Shown here piece by piece: positions 1 to 8,622 of a stretch of DNA of 64,000 bases. How positions within the stretch are numbered: the first letter of the stretch is position 1; each line of letters begins with the position of its first letter. Position numbers and translations under genes: made by a program. The DNA is from Paenibacillus sabinae T27. Its GTDB lineage: Bacteria > Bacillota > Bacilli > Paenibacillales > Paenibacillaceae. Where the stretch lies: positions 519,001 to 583,000 of the forward strand of contig NZ_CP004078.1 in the NCBI RefSeq assembly GCF_000612505.1. The letters are read 5' to 3'. Below the pieces are notes generated by a model. The model saw only the letters and a list, made by a program, of their open reading frames with translations. It searched no databases and was not told the DNA's origin.

Positions 1-2
1 AC

Positions 3-389
3 GGCCATGTCGACACCGCGAAGGACATTGTCCTGAGCTGGAGCGAAATCGCCGCGGCCGGCACGGATCAGACCGTCCGAACCTGGGGCGAATATGACGG
101 GACAGGCGATCCCATCAAGCTGACCTTTGCCCAGTACTATAATAAATTTATATACAGCGCCGACTTTGCGGATGCCCCGGAAATGGGCTACAATCAGACC
201 ATCGGCTTCGGCAATTCGCTGAATAATGCGCGGAATGTATACCCGGATGCCATCTTGGTCGAATACCATTTCGACGGATTCGATCCGCAGTATGCCGGGA
301 TGGACTGGCAGAGTCTGCGGCTTGCATTCGTCAAGGAAGGCGGGCAGTGGATGCTTGCAGGCATCATACATGATCAATGGACGATATGA
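3..389 (+). CDS. C-terminal part of an unrecognised, probably secreted protein (5' end outside window)
   Basis: An open frame runs from the first bases of the window to the TGA at 387-389, so this is the last 128 residues of a longer protein whose start lies upstream. The visible part is rich in aromatic and acidic residues and ends in GIIHDQWTI. From memory, similar endings occur in secreted or lipoprotein-like hypothetical proteins of Paenibacillus and Bacillus; this is recall, not a search. No catalytic motif or membrane segment is visible in the part present. The stop codon overlaps the start region of lipL, which suggests translational coupling. Confidence 0.6.
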   Translation, partial: GHVDTAKDIVLSWSEIAAAGTDQTVRTWGEYDGTGDPIKLTFAQYYNKFIYSADFADAPEMGYNQTIGFGNSLNNARNVYPDAILVEYHFDGFDPQYAGMDWQSLRLAFVKEGGQWMLAGIIHDQWTI

Positions 390-1294
390 GTAAAATCAGT
401 CAACCAAACGGATCGGACGGGCTTCATTCCGATCCGTCAGCAGCGCTTCCCGGGCGTATGGCGCTCTTCGAGCACCTGTCCGGCAGCGCGGCGGAAAGAG
501 AAGGGGGCGGCGATATGCTGATCCCCTTCGCCTTTGAGGAGACGCTGTGCCGGGATGTCGGCGCAGGGCTTGCGCCGCCTTCGGTGCACCTGTGGAGCCA
601 CCCCGGCGGGGTTGCACTCGGCCTGCGGGACAGCCGCTTGCCCTTCGCCGGGCAGGCGATGCAGAGCCTGGAAGCGCGCGGCATCCGCGCGGCGGTCAGA
701 CATTCCGGCGGCGCGGCGGTTCCCCTTGATCAGGGAGTCGTTAACGTCTCCCTGATCCTGCCCAAGAGCCGGGGAACGCTCGACTTTCACCGCGACTTTC
801 GCCTCTTGGCTTCCCTGATCGCGGAGGCAGCGGGCTTCTCCCATCCTTCCGCCGCCGCGCAAATCTTGGCGGGAGAAGTCAAAGGCTCTTACTGCCCCGG
901 CGATTACGACCTGTCCATCGGGGGCCGGAAATTTTGCGGCATCGCCCAGCGGCGGCAGAGCCATGCGTACTTTGTGCACGCCTTCGTCGTGGTGGGCGGC
1001 TCCGGGCAGGAACGCGGCGAGCTGGTGCGCCGCTTCTATGAGGAAGCGGCCCAAGGCGCCGAGGGCCTGGATTATCCGAAGGTGCAGCCGGAGATAATCG
1101 GCGCACTGGGCGAGCTGGGCGGCCCGGATTCGGCGGCCGTGTTCGCGGACGGCATTCGAAGAGCGGTAACCGCCCGGGGGACGGAGCTGGTGAAGGCTGC
1201 CGATCAGGCGGAGGAGACTGGCTACCGTCTCGGGTACGGCGATCCAAGGGTGCTGGAAGCGGCCAAAATGCTGCGCGAGCGGTACGCCCAGTGA
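377..1294 (+). CDS. lipL: Octanoyl-[GcvH]:protein N-octanoyltransferase (LipL-type)
   Basis: Member of the BPL/LplA/LipB fold. LipL moves octanoyl groups from the GcvH protein to the E2 subunits of 2-oxoacid dehydrogenases during lipoate synthesis in Bacillus-type bacteria. The diagnostic GSYCPGDYDLS segment holds the expected catalytic Cys at about residue 173, followed by KFCGIAQRRQ; RHSGGAAVPLDQGVVNVSL is the substrate-pocket strand. At 305 residues it is a little longer than B. subtilis LipL because of an N-terminal extension. ATG 377 overlaps the upstream stop, and ATG 386 would give an ATGA overlap; neither has a strong ribosome site, so the start is uncertain by a few codons. A strong hairpin terminator follows. 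Confidence 0.82.
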   Translation: MDDMSKISQPNGSDGLHSDPSAALPGRMALFEHLSGSAAEREGGGDMLIPFAFEETLCRDVGAGLAPPSVHLWSHPGGVALGLRDSRLPFAGQAMQSLEARGIRAAVRHSGGAAVPLDQGVVNVSLILPKSRGTLDFHRDFRLLASLIAEAAGFSHPSAAAQILAGEVKGSYCPGDYDLSIGGRKFCGIAQRRQSHAYFVHAFVVVGGSGQERGELVRRFYEEAAQGAEGLDYPKVQPEIIGALGELGGPDSAAVFADGIRRAVTARGTELVKAADQAEETGYRLGYGDPRVLEAAKMLRERYAQ

Positions 1295-1326
1295 GCCGCG
1301 GTATAGGTATGCGGCTAAAATGCTAA

Positions 1327-1373
1327 GAAGCGAGCAGGTCTCCGGGTTACTGGGGACCTGCTCGCTTCTGTTT
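1327..1373 (+). terminator. Rho-independent terminator after lipL
   Basis: A perfect 14-bp stem (GAAGCGAGCAGGTC at 1327-1340 pairing with 1355-1368) is followed by TGTTTT. It lies 33 bp after the lipL stop codon. Confidence 0.88.
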
Positions 1374-1878
1374 TGGGGCTGCAGCCGTTGAGGCGATCCC
1401 TAAGTCATCTGCGATGACTTTTGGGACAGCCTCGCTGATTGCTCTATCCGGCAATTCCCGAGCCGGACCCCGGGTAGGAACCCGGCAATCGCACCGACCG
1501 CAGCGGACAAGGTCAGGCTCATTGCGGTTTTCGTTTTGGCGCCCTCCCAAACCGGCCTGAGTGCAGGTTTTTTCACCCAAAGTGTATGATCCATAAGCAA
1601 ATCCTGCCATCGTACAGGAATTTCAGGCTGTGCCGACTGAATTTGAGGCTGTGCGAAGAAATTCCTGCATGATCGCAGGCTTGTCATACACTGGCTGTTC
1701 TCAGGCGGCCCAAAGATGCACAATTTCAGGTTTTTGCAATGGTCCGATATCATTCAGGTAATTGTATGGCCCGAATTCCATTTGGCTTGGTGCACACTCC
1801 ATATCTTGTTGGGCATACCCTTGAATACGGAGGATTACCGTGTAAATCAGCAGGCTCCGGACTCCCTTCATACGAAGC
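1374..1878. other. Intergenic region with a degenerate CCTGCA/TGCAGG repeat element
   Basis: No credible gene was found between the lipL terminator and the anti-sigma gene. The minus strand of 1555-1718 carries a recurring pattern: TGCATCTTT, then CCTGCGATCATGCAGGAAT, then CCTGTACGATGGCAGGATTT. A diverged version of the same order of motifs occurs on the plus strand at 11812-11990. The small open frames across this stretch look like chance or degenerate reading of that repeat. Confidence 0.4.
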
Positions 1879-2862
1879 CTAAGGCAGGGTGACTGTGAAG
1901 CTGTCAAATTTGATTTTTCCCGACGCATGATGAGGAGTGAAAGTTAAGGTTTTTGTTCCGGGTGGAAGCGGATCGAACAGCTCGGTGCCGGTGGAATAAT
2001 ATTTGCCATCCCGGAATTGACTGCTGGTTCCGCCGAAGTGGGAACCAAGCCTATGCCCTGATTCATCCGTCGCACCGACGGTTATATAGTCGACCGAATC
2101 TTGGTCCTCGGACACCGCGCTATAGGTAAGCCGCATACCCGCTGGTCCAATCACCAGATCGGATACCGTCAGTTCAACGCCGCCGGATTTCTGCTTATGG
2201 CCGATCGCGATGAGCTTGGTGCCGGGCTGCTTGGCCACAGGTATGGCGAAGTTCCACTTTTTCTGTCTGTCCTCCGTGCTGAGAGTCAGTCCAAGCTTGA
2301 ACCGGTCCGGCAAATCCGCCGGTGAGTCGACTTCCAAAATCCCCGTATGATAGGTCGGGGTAATTTCGGTTAGATTTCCCCCCGTCGAGAAATTCGCTGG
2401 CGTTCCGTTGACGGTAAACTCGTTTCTCATAATGATATATTCCTCTCCCATCGGCTTCTCCGTCTCCAGCGAGTATCCGATACTTAAACGCGTCCCGTCG
2501 TAGAACACCTCATTGATCGTAATCGAGTCGCCGCCGGATACCTTGGTTATGCCAACCGCTGAAGTTAATCCGTACTCGCTGACGTTCTTCAAGCCGCTGT
2601 CCCCGATCTGGCTGAACACCGAGCCAATGACCGGAATTTGGGACACAATGCTTGCCATTGCGGGAGACAAGGCCGCCGAACCGAGCAGAAGACCGCAAGC
2701 AACCGCCGCCGCCCCCGCTGTATACCCTATTTTTCTAAGTATCTTCGTTCTCTTGCCTGCACCGGCTTCCTGAACCGTCTTCGTAATGATGGCGTCCAGC
2801 TTGTCGTGGGGTACCGGAATCGTGTCGATTTCTTGTTTAAAGGAATGAATTTCTTGGATCAT
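1879..2862 (-). CDS. Anti-sigma factor, DUF4179 family membrane protein
   Basis: A 327-residue protein with a cytoplasmic N-terminal region (about 1-45), one membrane segment (about 47-70, rich in Ala/Gly/Leu) and a large extracytoplasmic beta-rich domain typical of DUF4179 proteins. In this family the short N-terminal segment binds the cognate ECF sigma factor and the outer domain is thought to sense envelope state. Its start codon lies inside the 3' end of the sigma factor gene (26-bp overlap), which indicates translational coupling and a sigma/anti-sigma pair. The signal sensed cannot be told from sequence. Confidence 0.8.
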   Translation of the reverse strand: MIQEIHSFKQEIDTIPVPHDKLDAIITKTVQEAGAGKRTKILRKIGYTAGAAAVACGLLLGSAALSPAMASIVSQIPVIGSVFSQIGDSGLKNVSEYGLTSAVGITKVSGGDSITINEVFYDGTRLSIGYSLETEKPMGEEYIIMRNEFTVNGTPANFSTGGNLTEITPTYHTGILEVDSPADLPDRFKLGLTLSTEDRQKKWNFAIPVAKQPGTKLIAIGHKQKSGGVELTVSDLVIGPAGMRLTYSAVSEDQDSVDYITVGATDESGHRLGSHFGGTSSQFRDGKYYSTGTELFDPLPPGTKTLTFTPHHASGKIKFDSFTVTLP

Positions 2863-3385
2863 CGCCAGCGGCTCCTTTCAGCTTTTTTCGCAAAATCGAT
2901 AGGCCCCGGTGAATATTCGTCTTGACCGTTCCTTCCGGGCAGTCCAGCATTTCGGAAATCTGTTTGACCGAGTAATCCTTGTAGTAGCGAAGCAGCAGCA
3001 CCGTCTTGTATTTCTCCTCAAGCGTCTCCATGGCCTCAAGAAGATCAAGCTGATCCTCCAGCTGAAGCTGATACGAATCCCCGATATGTTCAAGCGCTTC
3101 CGGACTCATGGCGGTAATCTTGCGGTTTTTTTTCAAGGAAGAAATAGCTGTATTAATCAGAATCCGCGTGAGCCAGGTGGAAAAATAACGGCTGTCCTGC
3201 AGCGAGGATATCGACTTGAACGCCTTATACACGGTCTCCTGAAAAACCTCCAGCGCATCCGTCTCGTTTCTCATGTACACATAGGCCATTCTGTAGAGCT
3301 TTTCTTTTTCTGCATGAATGAGCGCCTGAAACGCATCCGGATCGCCGCGCATGGCGCGAGGGACCAAATCTGCCGTTGTACTCAT
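2837..3385 (-). CDS. RNA polymerase sigma factor, ECF (sigma-70) family
   Basis: A 182-residue ECF sigma factor. Region 2 is seen in AFQALIHAEKEKLYRMAYVY followed by DALEVFQETVYKAF, and region 4 in LLLRYYKDYSVKQISEML with the helix-turn-helix PEGTVKTNIHRGL. It resembles the SigV/SigX-like stress sigma factors of Bacillus, but the subgroup is not assigned. ATG 3385 is preceded by AAAAGGAGGCGGGGTA, a strong ribosome site. The next gene, its membrane-bound DUF4179 partner, overlaps its 3' end. A possible autoregulated promoter lies about 30-55 bp upstream. Confidence 0.88.
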   Translation of the reverse strand: MSTTADLVPRAMRGDPDAFQALIHAEKEKLYRMAYVYMRNETDALEVFQETVYKAFKSISSLQDSRYFSTWLTRILINTAISSLKKNRKITAMSPEALEHIGDSYQLQLEDQLDLLEAMETLEEKYKTVLLLRYYKDYSVKQISEMLDCPEGTVKTNIHRGLSILRKKLKGAAGDDPRNSFL

Positions 3386-3410
3386 TACCCCGCCTCCTTT
3401 TCTCCTTAAT

Positions 3411-3439
3411 TAGAGATTTCGGGCCCAAAAAACGTTTCA
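3411..3439 (-). promoter_or_regulatory. Candidate ECF-type autoregulatory promoter
   Basis: On the minus strand TGAAACGTT (-35-like, 3439-3431) is followed after a 16-bp spacer by ATCTCT. The TGAAAC core matches the -35 of Bacillus ECF promoters, but the -10 does not match the usual CGTC well. Confidence 0.4.
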
Positions 3440-3593
3440 GCTTCTTTCTTTTTACATCATCGCCCGCAGGTGAAGGAACGGCTTGTAATATAAATCATAT
3501 AAAAATGATTCTATTGCAATTTATATAGGAGAAGAGCTTCCGAGATTGAACGCAGAGAATTTGGATTTTTTTATAAAAAGGAGAGAACTACTG

Positions 3594-4229
3594 ATGAACA
3601 AAACGCTTAACAAAGATTTTACCGAGATTGTTGCCGGGCGGCGCTCCATTCGCAAATATGACCCTGCCGTAAAAATCAGCAAAGAGGAAATGACGCAAAT
3701 TCTGGAGGAAGCGACGCTTGCGCCTTCTTCGGTCAACATGCAGCCCTGGCGTTTTCTCGTGATCGAAAGTCCGGAGGGAAAAGCGACCTTGGCCCCGCTC
3801 GCCATGTTCAACAAGGTGCAGGTGGAGACTTCCGCGGCGGTGATCGCCATTTTCGCGGACCTGAACAGCTTCGACTATGCCGAAGAGATTTACGGCACCG
3901 CCGTAGAGCGCGGCTGGATGCCGGCCGATGTGAAGGAAAGACAGATCGCCGGGCTGACCAAGTATTTCGCTACCCTGCCGCCGCAGGTCAACAAAGAAAA
4001 TGTGCTGATTGACGCCGGTCTGGTCACAATGCAGCTGATGCTGGTCGCCCGCGCTCACGGCTATGATACGAATGCAATCGGCGGCTATGAAAAGGACAAG
4101 GTCTCCGAAGTCTTCGGCATGGATAAGGAACGCTATGCGCCCGTTATGCTGCTCTCGATCGGGAAAGCTGCGGAGGAGGGCTACACTTCGGTCCGGCTGC
4201 CGGTCGAAAGAATCGCAGAATGGAAATAA
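3594..4229 (+). CDS. Nitroreductase family FMN-dependent oxidoreductase
   Basis: A 211-residue nitroreductase-fold protein. The FMN-phosphate binding motif RRSIRKYDP lies at about residues 16-24, and APSSVNMQPWRFLV at about 43-56 is the second flavin-contacting segment. The C-terminal IGGYEKDKVSEVFG and YAPVMLLSIGKA match YdgI/YodC-type enzymes, which reduce nitro compounds or quinones using NAD(P)H as homodimers. An upstream in-frame ATG exists at 3546, but ATG 3594 has the ribosome site AAAAGGAGAG at the right spacing and gives the family-typical N-terminus. It is probably co-transcribed with the downstream ABM monooxygenase, which suggests a shared role in quinone or electrophile handling. 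Confidence 0.85.
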   Translation: MNKTLNKDFTEIVAGRRSIRKYDPAVKISKEEMTQILEEATLAPSSVNMQPWRFLVIESPEGKATLAPLAMFNKVQVETSAAVIAIFADLNSFDYAEEIYGTAVERGWMPADVKERQIAGLTKYFATLPPQVNKENVLIDAGLVTMQLMLVARAHGYDTNAIGGYEKDKVSEVFGMDKERYAPVMLLSIGKAAEEGYTSVRLPVERIAEWK

Positions 4230-4283
4230 CTAGATTCGGAGAGTAAAATATAGAGGAACACGACAAGGAGGGAAATCGAAATT

Positions 4284-4580
4284 ATGATCATTATTCATGC
4301 TAAGTTCTACGTCAATCCGGAAAAAAGAGAAGGCTTCTTAGCCGAGGTTAAGCCGCTGATCGCGGAAAGCCAAGCTGAAGAGGGCAACATCTACTACGAC
4401 CTGTACGAGCAATCGGAGCAAAAGAATGTGTTCATTATGGTTGAAGCCTGGCGTGATTCCGAGGCTGTAAAGTTCCATAACGCAACCAGCCATTTCACGT
4501 CCTTTGCAGGCAAAGCGGGAGAATTCCTGTCGGCGCCGCTGGAAGTGAAGTTATATAACGCCGAAGAAACAAACGTGTAA
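4284..4580 (+). CDS. Putative quinol monooxygenase (ABM domain, YgiN-like)
   Basis: A 98-residue single-domain antibiotic biosynthesis monooxygenase (ABM) protein. The pattern matches small dimeric YgiN-type enzymes: IIIHAKFYVNPEKREGFLAE at the N-terminus, a central EEGNIYYDLYEQ, then FIMVEAWRD and a conserved FHNATSHFTSF. They act on quinols or similar aromatics without a bound cofactor. ATG 4284 follows AAGGAGGGAAATCGAAATT. It lies 54 bp after the nitroreductase with no terminator between, and a terminator follows, so the two probably form an operon. Confidence 0.8.
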   Translation: MIIIHAKFYVNPEKREGFLAEVKPLIAESQAEEGNIYYDLYEQSEQKNVFIMVEAWRDSEAVKFHNATSHFTSFAGKAGEFLSAPLEVKLYNAEETNV

Positions 4581-4627
4581 CAAGCGGCCGCGAAGGGCTT
4601 TACGAAGCGTTCGGCTTATCCAAAAAG

Positions 4628-4669
4628 AAACGGCTGCACCGTACCTTAAGGGCGGGGCAGCCGTTTTTT
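4628..4669 (+). terminator. Rho-independent terminator
   Basis: AACGGCTG (4629-4636) pairs with CAGCCGTT (4658-4665), followed by a T-run. It ends the nitroreductase-ABM operon. The second half of the stem is repeated just downstream (GCAGCCGTTTTTT). Confidence 0.8.
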
Positions 4670-4770
4670 GCAGCCGTTTTTTCATGGAAGAATGTATAGC
4701 GGAAACGGCATTGCCTTTGTAGGCGGGATGTCGTTTCTTTGTTATGGGCTGGAGAAGAAGGGCCGCTCCA

Positions 4771-5550
4771 TCAGGTGTACAGCTCGGGTCTCCGGTCGGC
4801 GAATACCGGGATTTGACGCCTGGCTTCCCGCACTTTGGAAAGATCCAGCTCGCCGGTTATAATTTCTTCTCCTTCGCCCGCTTCGCAGAGGATTTCTCCC
4901 CACGGATCGATAATCATCGAATGTCCGGCAAAAACATTGGCGGGATCGGAGCCCGCCCGGTTGCAGGCAACCACATAGCATTGGTTCTCGATCGCCCGGC
5001 TGACGAGCAGCGCGCGCCAGTGGGCAAGGCGCGGCAGCGGCCATTCGGCGGCGGCGAACAGCACCTCGGCCCCGGCAGTCATATGGGCGCGAATCCACTC
5101 CGGGAACCGGATATCGTAGCAGATGACACCGGCGGAGGAAATCCCGTCAAGATCGAACAGCCCTTTGGATGCGCCGGGCTGGAGATACAGATGCTCATCC
5201 ATCAGACGGAACAGATGCAGCTTGCTGTATTCGAGGACAGGCTGGCCTTCGCGGTTTACGGCAAACATGGTGTTCGTTGTCCCGTCCGCGCGCTGCCAGG
5301 CGGTGGAGCCGGCGACAATGTTGATGCCGTATTCTTTGGCCAGGCCGCCGATAAACGTGAGTGCCTCTTTTCCTTCGGGATCGGCCATTTCGCCGAGCCG
5401 CGTCAAATCGTAGCCGGTCGTCCACAGCTCGGGCAGCAGCAGACAGTCCGGCTTACCGGCCGCTGCAAGGCGGATAACGCGCTCCGCCGTGGCGTAGTTG
5501 GCCTCCGGCTGGCCGAAAGCGATGTCGAGCTGAAGCAGGGAAACTTTCAT
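4771..5550 (-). CDS. mtnU: Carbon-nitrogen hydrolase, omega-amidase (MtnU/NIT2-like)
   Basis: A nitrilase-superfamily enzyme of 259 residues, the same length as B. subtilis MtnU and very close to it as recalled (PELWTTGYDL, FRLMDEHLYLQ, ICYDIRFPEW, AEWPLPRLAHW, SRAIENQCYVVACN). The catalytic triad is visible as E41, K110 and C144. MtnU-type enzymes hydrolyse 2-oxoglutaramate or 2-oxosuccinamate, often as the last step of methionine-salvage transamination. A longer frame reaches 5715, but ATG 5550 has TAAGGAGGTG at ideal spacing and matches the family start. No other mtn genes lie nearby. Transcribed divergently from the small hypothetical gene at 5714. Confidence 0.85.
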   Translation of the reverse strand: MKVSLLQLDIAFGQPEANYATAERVIRLAAAGKPDCLLLPELWTTGYDLTRLGEMADPEGKEALTFIGGLAKEYGINIVAGSTAWQRADGTTNTMFAVNREGQPVLEYSKLHLFRLMDEHLYLQPGASKGLFDLDGISSAGVICYDIRFPEWIRAHMTAGAEVLFAAAEWPLPRLAHWRALLVSRAIENQCYVVACNRAGSDPANVFAGHSMIIDPWGEILCEAGEGEEIITGELDLSKVREARRQIPVFADRRPELYT

Positions 5551-5713
5551 TGGGCGGTGCACCTCCTTATGTATAGCACTATACGTTCCCTCGGGGGCCA
5601 AGGCAATACCGCTGTCCCTTGGAAGTCTTTTCACTAAAGTCGCGCGATATTGACAAAACCGGCTGACGGAAGGTAAAAAAAGAGGAGATAACAGAAGGAA
5701 AGAGGGGGCCGAC

Positions 5714-6094
5714 ATGAAAATAACGATAATCCGCGCCGCAGAGCGCTATGGTGAAATCTATTTCTCCACGGCCTATGGCGAGGGCAAGGGGCAATGGCTC
5801 GGCGCTTCTCCCTTTGTTGGCGGAGCGGAATACGAGGCCGAGCTTGAGCTTCCCGAGCTCTTTATCAAATGGGTCGACCTCGTCCCGGCGCCCGGGCAGC
5901 CGCCCGCGATCTCGACTCAAGGGGACAAGAACGTTCTGACCGGAACGCTGGAGGATATCGAGGAGGACGGAACGGCCTATATGCGGCTCGGAGAGTCGCT
6001 CATTATGTTCGAATGCCTCGGCGAGCCTATGGCGATTGGCGGCACGGTGGAGCTTACGGCCGGGATCTTGCGCATTTATCCAGCCGTTTACTAG
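5714..6094 (+). CDS. Hypothetical protein, 126 residues
   Basis: Unrecognised cytoplasmic protein with no signal peptide or membrane segment. It is rich in Glu/Gly and predicted beta strands (for example TIIRAAERYGEIYFSTAYG and NVLTGTLEDIEEDGTAYMRL) and acidic overall, which could fit a small beta-barrel. ATG 5714 has AAGGAAAGAGGGGGCCGAC upstream. The codon pattern (strong G/C at third positions) supports a real gene. No function is proposed. Confidence 0.6.
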   Translation: MKITIIRAAERYGEIYFSTAYGEGKGQWLGASPFVGGAEYEAELELPELFIKWVDLVPAPGQPPAISTQGDKNVLTGTLEDIEEDGTAYMRLGESLIMFECLGEPMAIGGTVELTAGILRIYPAVY

Positions 6095-6240
6095 CGCAGA
6101 AGGGGAAGCCATTTCGAAGTCCGGCGATGCGGCGTCCGCAGGCGGCGGGGTTGTGCGGGGTGGCTTCCATGGGTATGCTTATATAACGGACGTTATGCTT
6201 GAAGCGAAGATTGAAAGAAGCTGTGAGGAGCGTAAGCAAT

Positions 6241-6567
6241 ATGAACAGTGATATTCAACAATTTAAAAGCGAGTTTTTCAAGGCGCTGGCTCATCCGATG
6301 CGCATCCGCATACTGGAGCTGCTGAGCGAAGGGGAGAAGAACGTCAACGAGATGCAGGCGATTCTCGGTTCGGAGGGCTCCGCCGTATCGCAGCAGCTCG
6401 CTGTTCTGCGGGCGAAGAATGTGGTGAACAGCGTGAAGGATGGCACCTCGGTCATCTATTCGCTCCGTGATCCGCTGATCAAGGACTTGCTGGCCGTGGC
6501 CAAGCAGATTTTCGATAATCATCTGGTCAACGCCATTTCCCTGCTTGAGGAGATCCGCAGCGAATAA
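6241..6567 (+). CDS. ArsR/SmtB family transcriptional regulator
   Basis: A 108-residue winged-helix regulator. ALAHPMRIRILELLSEGEKN is the typical ArsR start, NEMQAILGSEGSAVSQQLAVL is the recognition helix, and GTSVIYSLRDP is the wing. No CxC/CxxC metal site is obvious, so the signal is unknown. ATG 6241 has GTGAGGAGCGTAAGCAAT upstream; a longer in-frame extension to 6199 lacks a ribosome site. It precedes the SulP transporter by about 150 bp. That spacer has its own promoter with paired AT-rich repeats, so it probably controls the transporter, a pairing known in other Bacillales. Confidence 0.85.
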   Translation: MNSDIQQFKSEFFKALAHPMRIRILELLSEGEKNVNEMQAILGSEGSAVSQQLAVLRAKNVVNSVKDGTSVIYSLRDPLIKDLLAVAKQIFDNHLVNAISLLEEIRSE

Positions 6568-6641
6568 ATGCTGCGGTTTCCGGCAAGGTGAACGGGATAG
6601 CGTCTTCAGGCGGTATTGCTGCCGGGCGCTTATTTTTAGCA

Positions 6642-6701
6642 TTGACAACAAAAAAATACAGGAGTAATGTGTCCTATATATTCAAATAATCAGATATTCA
6701 A
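6642..6701 (+). promoter_or_regulatory. Promoter and candidate ArsR operator of the SulP gene
   Basis: TTGACA (6642-6647) and TAATGT (6665-6670) are separated by exactly 17 bp. Immediately downstream, ATATTCAA occurs twice (6678-6685 and 6694-6701), 16 bp apart on the same face, overlapping the likely transcription start. This is where an ArsR-type repressor would act; that link is inference. Confidence 0.65.
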
Positions 6702-6719
6702 AGAAAAGAAGGTTATGAC

Positions 6720-8480
6720 ATGATCGGATGGAGCCGATTTCAGGACTACAGCTTGAGTTCTCTGCGAAAAGACCTTGTTTCCGGCATGATTGTCGGTGTT
6801 ATTGCCATTCCTCTTGGAATGGCTTTTGCTATTGCATCGGGCGTCAAGCCGGAATACGGCATTTACACGACGATTGTTGCAGGCATTCTCATTTCGCTGC
6901 TCGGCGGATCAAGATTTCAGATCGGAGGCCCGACAGGCGCTTTTATCCCGATTCTGTTCGCCATCGGGGCGAAGTACGGCTACGAGAATCTGCTTATAGC
7001 GGGCATGATGGCCGGCATCATTCTTGTCCTGATGGGCGCGCTCCGGCTCGGCGTCCTCATCAAATTCATTCCGAAGCCCGTGACGATCGGATTTACCGCT
7101 GGGATCGCCGTCATCATTTTTACTGGACAAATCGCGAGCTTCCTCGGTCTGAAGGGGATTGAGCGGCATGAGAGATTTGTGGACAACATGCACGAAATCG
7201 GCCTTCATCTCTGGACGATGAATCCGTACAGCCTACTGACCGCCGCAATCTGCCTGGCGGTTATCCTGCTGACGGCCCGGTTCGCGCCCCGGGTTCCAGG
7301 CTCGCTGATCGGCCTGATCGCTGCCAGCGTGGTGGCGGCACTGCTGTTCAGCGGCAAGGTCGCGACAATCGGCTCGGCTTACGGAGACATCCCGAACACG
7401 CTGCCGAGCTTCCGCTTCCCTGAGATTACCTGGGAGCGGATCGGGTCACTGCTGCGGCCCGCGTTCCTGATCGCGATGCTGGGCGCAATTGAGTCTCTGC
7501 TGTCGGCCGTCGTGGCCGACGGGATGAGCGGCACCCGGCATGACAGCAACCGGGAGCTGATCGGCCAGGGCATCGCCAACATCGCGGTGCCGCTGTTCGG
7601 CGGAATTCCGGCGACCGGCGCGATTGCCCGGACGGCGACCAATATCAAGAGCGGGGCCGCTTCCCCGGTGTCCGGCGTGATTCACGGCGCCGTCGTATTC
7701 CTGATTCTGCTGCTGTTCGCTCCATATGCTTCAAGCATTCCGCTGGCGGCAATGTCACCGATTCTGATGGTGGTCGCCTGGAACATGAGCGAACGGAAAG
7801 CTTTTCTTCGATTGCTCAAGACGAAGACGGGAGATTCGCTGGTGCTGCTGATCACCTTTCTGCTCACGGTCTTCGCCGATCTGACGGCCGCCGTGGAAGT
7901 GGGGCTGGTGCTCGCCGTTATCCTGTTCGTGAAACGGATGGGCGAGGTGCATCTGGTCTCCAAGGTGCTGCCCGATCCGGAGTCGGTCAAAGTGGGGCCG
8001 CACATGGTTTCCGAGGAGCATGACTGCCCGCAGATCGGCATATACAACGTGGAAGGCCCGCTGTTCTTCGGGGCGGCGTACCGTTTTGAGAACACGATGC
8101 CCGGCGCCGGGCCGGATCAGCCGAGAGTAGTTCTCCTGCGGATGAGCAAGGTGCCGCTGATGGATACGACCGGCGAGAGCAATCTGGCGGGGCTTGTTAG
8201 GCATTTGGAGAGTTCGGGCGGCAAGCTGCTCATCTCCTGCATCCAGCCCCAGCCGCTTGAGCTGCTGCGCAAGACCGGACTCTACGAGCGGATCGGCGCT
8301 TCCCGGTTCTACGAACATACGGGAGAGGCCATCAATGAAGCGCTCCGGACCGTCTCCAGGGAGCAGTGCATCGGCTGCCGTCATGCCGCCTTCCGCGAAT
8401 GCGCCGCCTTGTCCGGCTATGAGGAAGCGCAGAACCGGCTTGGGTTCAAGGCACGCTCCAAGGCGGAAGCCGTACGCTGA
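6720..8480 (+). CDS. SulP family inorganic anion permease with STAS domain
   Basis: A 586-residue transporter. The N-terminal membrane domain (about 10-410) has SulP motifs, including GVIAIPLGMAFAIASGVKPE in the first helices and LFGGIPATGAIARTATNIKSG near helix 8. A cytoplasmic STAS domain follows (about 430-545; VVLLRMSKVPLMDTTG). SulP proteins carry sulfate, bicarbonate or other anions coupled to Na+ or H+. The last 35 residues contain CIGCRHAAFREC, a small Cys/His-rich tail not needed for the fold. ATG 6720 follows AAAAGAAGGTTATGAC. Probably regulated by the upstream ArsR protein. Confidence 0.87.
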   Translation: MIGWSRFQDYSLSSLRKDLVSGMIVGVIAIPLGMAFAIASGVKPEYGIYTTIVAGILISLLGGSRFQIGGPTGAFIPILFAIGAKYGYENLLIAGMMAGIILVLMGALRLGVLIKFIPKPVTIGFTAGIAVIIFTGQIASFLGLKGIERHERFVDNMHEIGLHLWTMNPYSLLTAAICLAVILLTARFAPRVPGSLIGLIAASVVAALLFSGKVATIGSAYGDIPNTLPSFRFPEITWERIGSLLRPAFLIAMLGAIESLLSAVVADGMSGTRHDSNRELIGQGIANIAVPLFGGIPATGAIARTATNIKSGAASPVSGVIHGAVVFLILLLFAPYASSIPLAAMSPILMVVAWNMSERKAFLRLLKTKTGDSLVLLITFLLTVFADLTAAVEVGLVLAVILFVKRMGEVHLVSKVLPDPESVKVGPHMVSEEHDCPQIGIYNVEGPLFFGAAYRFENTMPGAGPDQPRVVLLRMSKVPLMDTTGESNLAGLVRHLESSGGKLLISCIQPQPLELLRKTGLYERIGASRFYEHTGEAINEALRTVSREQCIGCRHAAFRECAALSGYEEAQNRLGFKARSKAEAVR

Positions 8481-8514
8481 TTAATTGGCGGCGGCAATGT
8501 GAAGATACATCAAC

Positions 8515-8548
8515 AAAAGGTCCGGGCGAACAGCGCCTGGGCCTTTTT
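8515..8548 (+). terminator. Rho-independent terminator after SulP gene
   Basis: AAAGGTCCGGGCG pairs with CGCCTGGGCCTTT, followed by a short T-run, about 35 bp after the stop codon. Confidence 0.75.
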
Positions 8549-8622
8549 GGGTGGACGCGGGCCTTTCTTCTTTTATACAATGGGGGAATATACATTATCG
8601 CTGATAAGGAGAATGCAAACCG

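Noticed and set aside
1400..1753. 117-codon minus-strand frame after lipL
   Set aside because: Overlaps a degenerate intergenic repeat; no ribosome site or recognisable domain.
4744..5637. 297-codon plus-strand frame opposite the mtnU-like gene
   Set aside because: Antisense shadow of a clear nitrilase-family gene.
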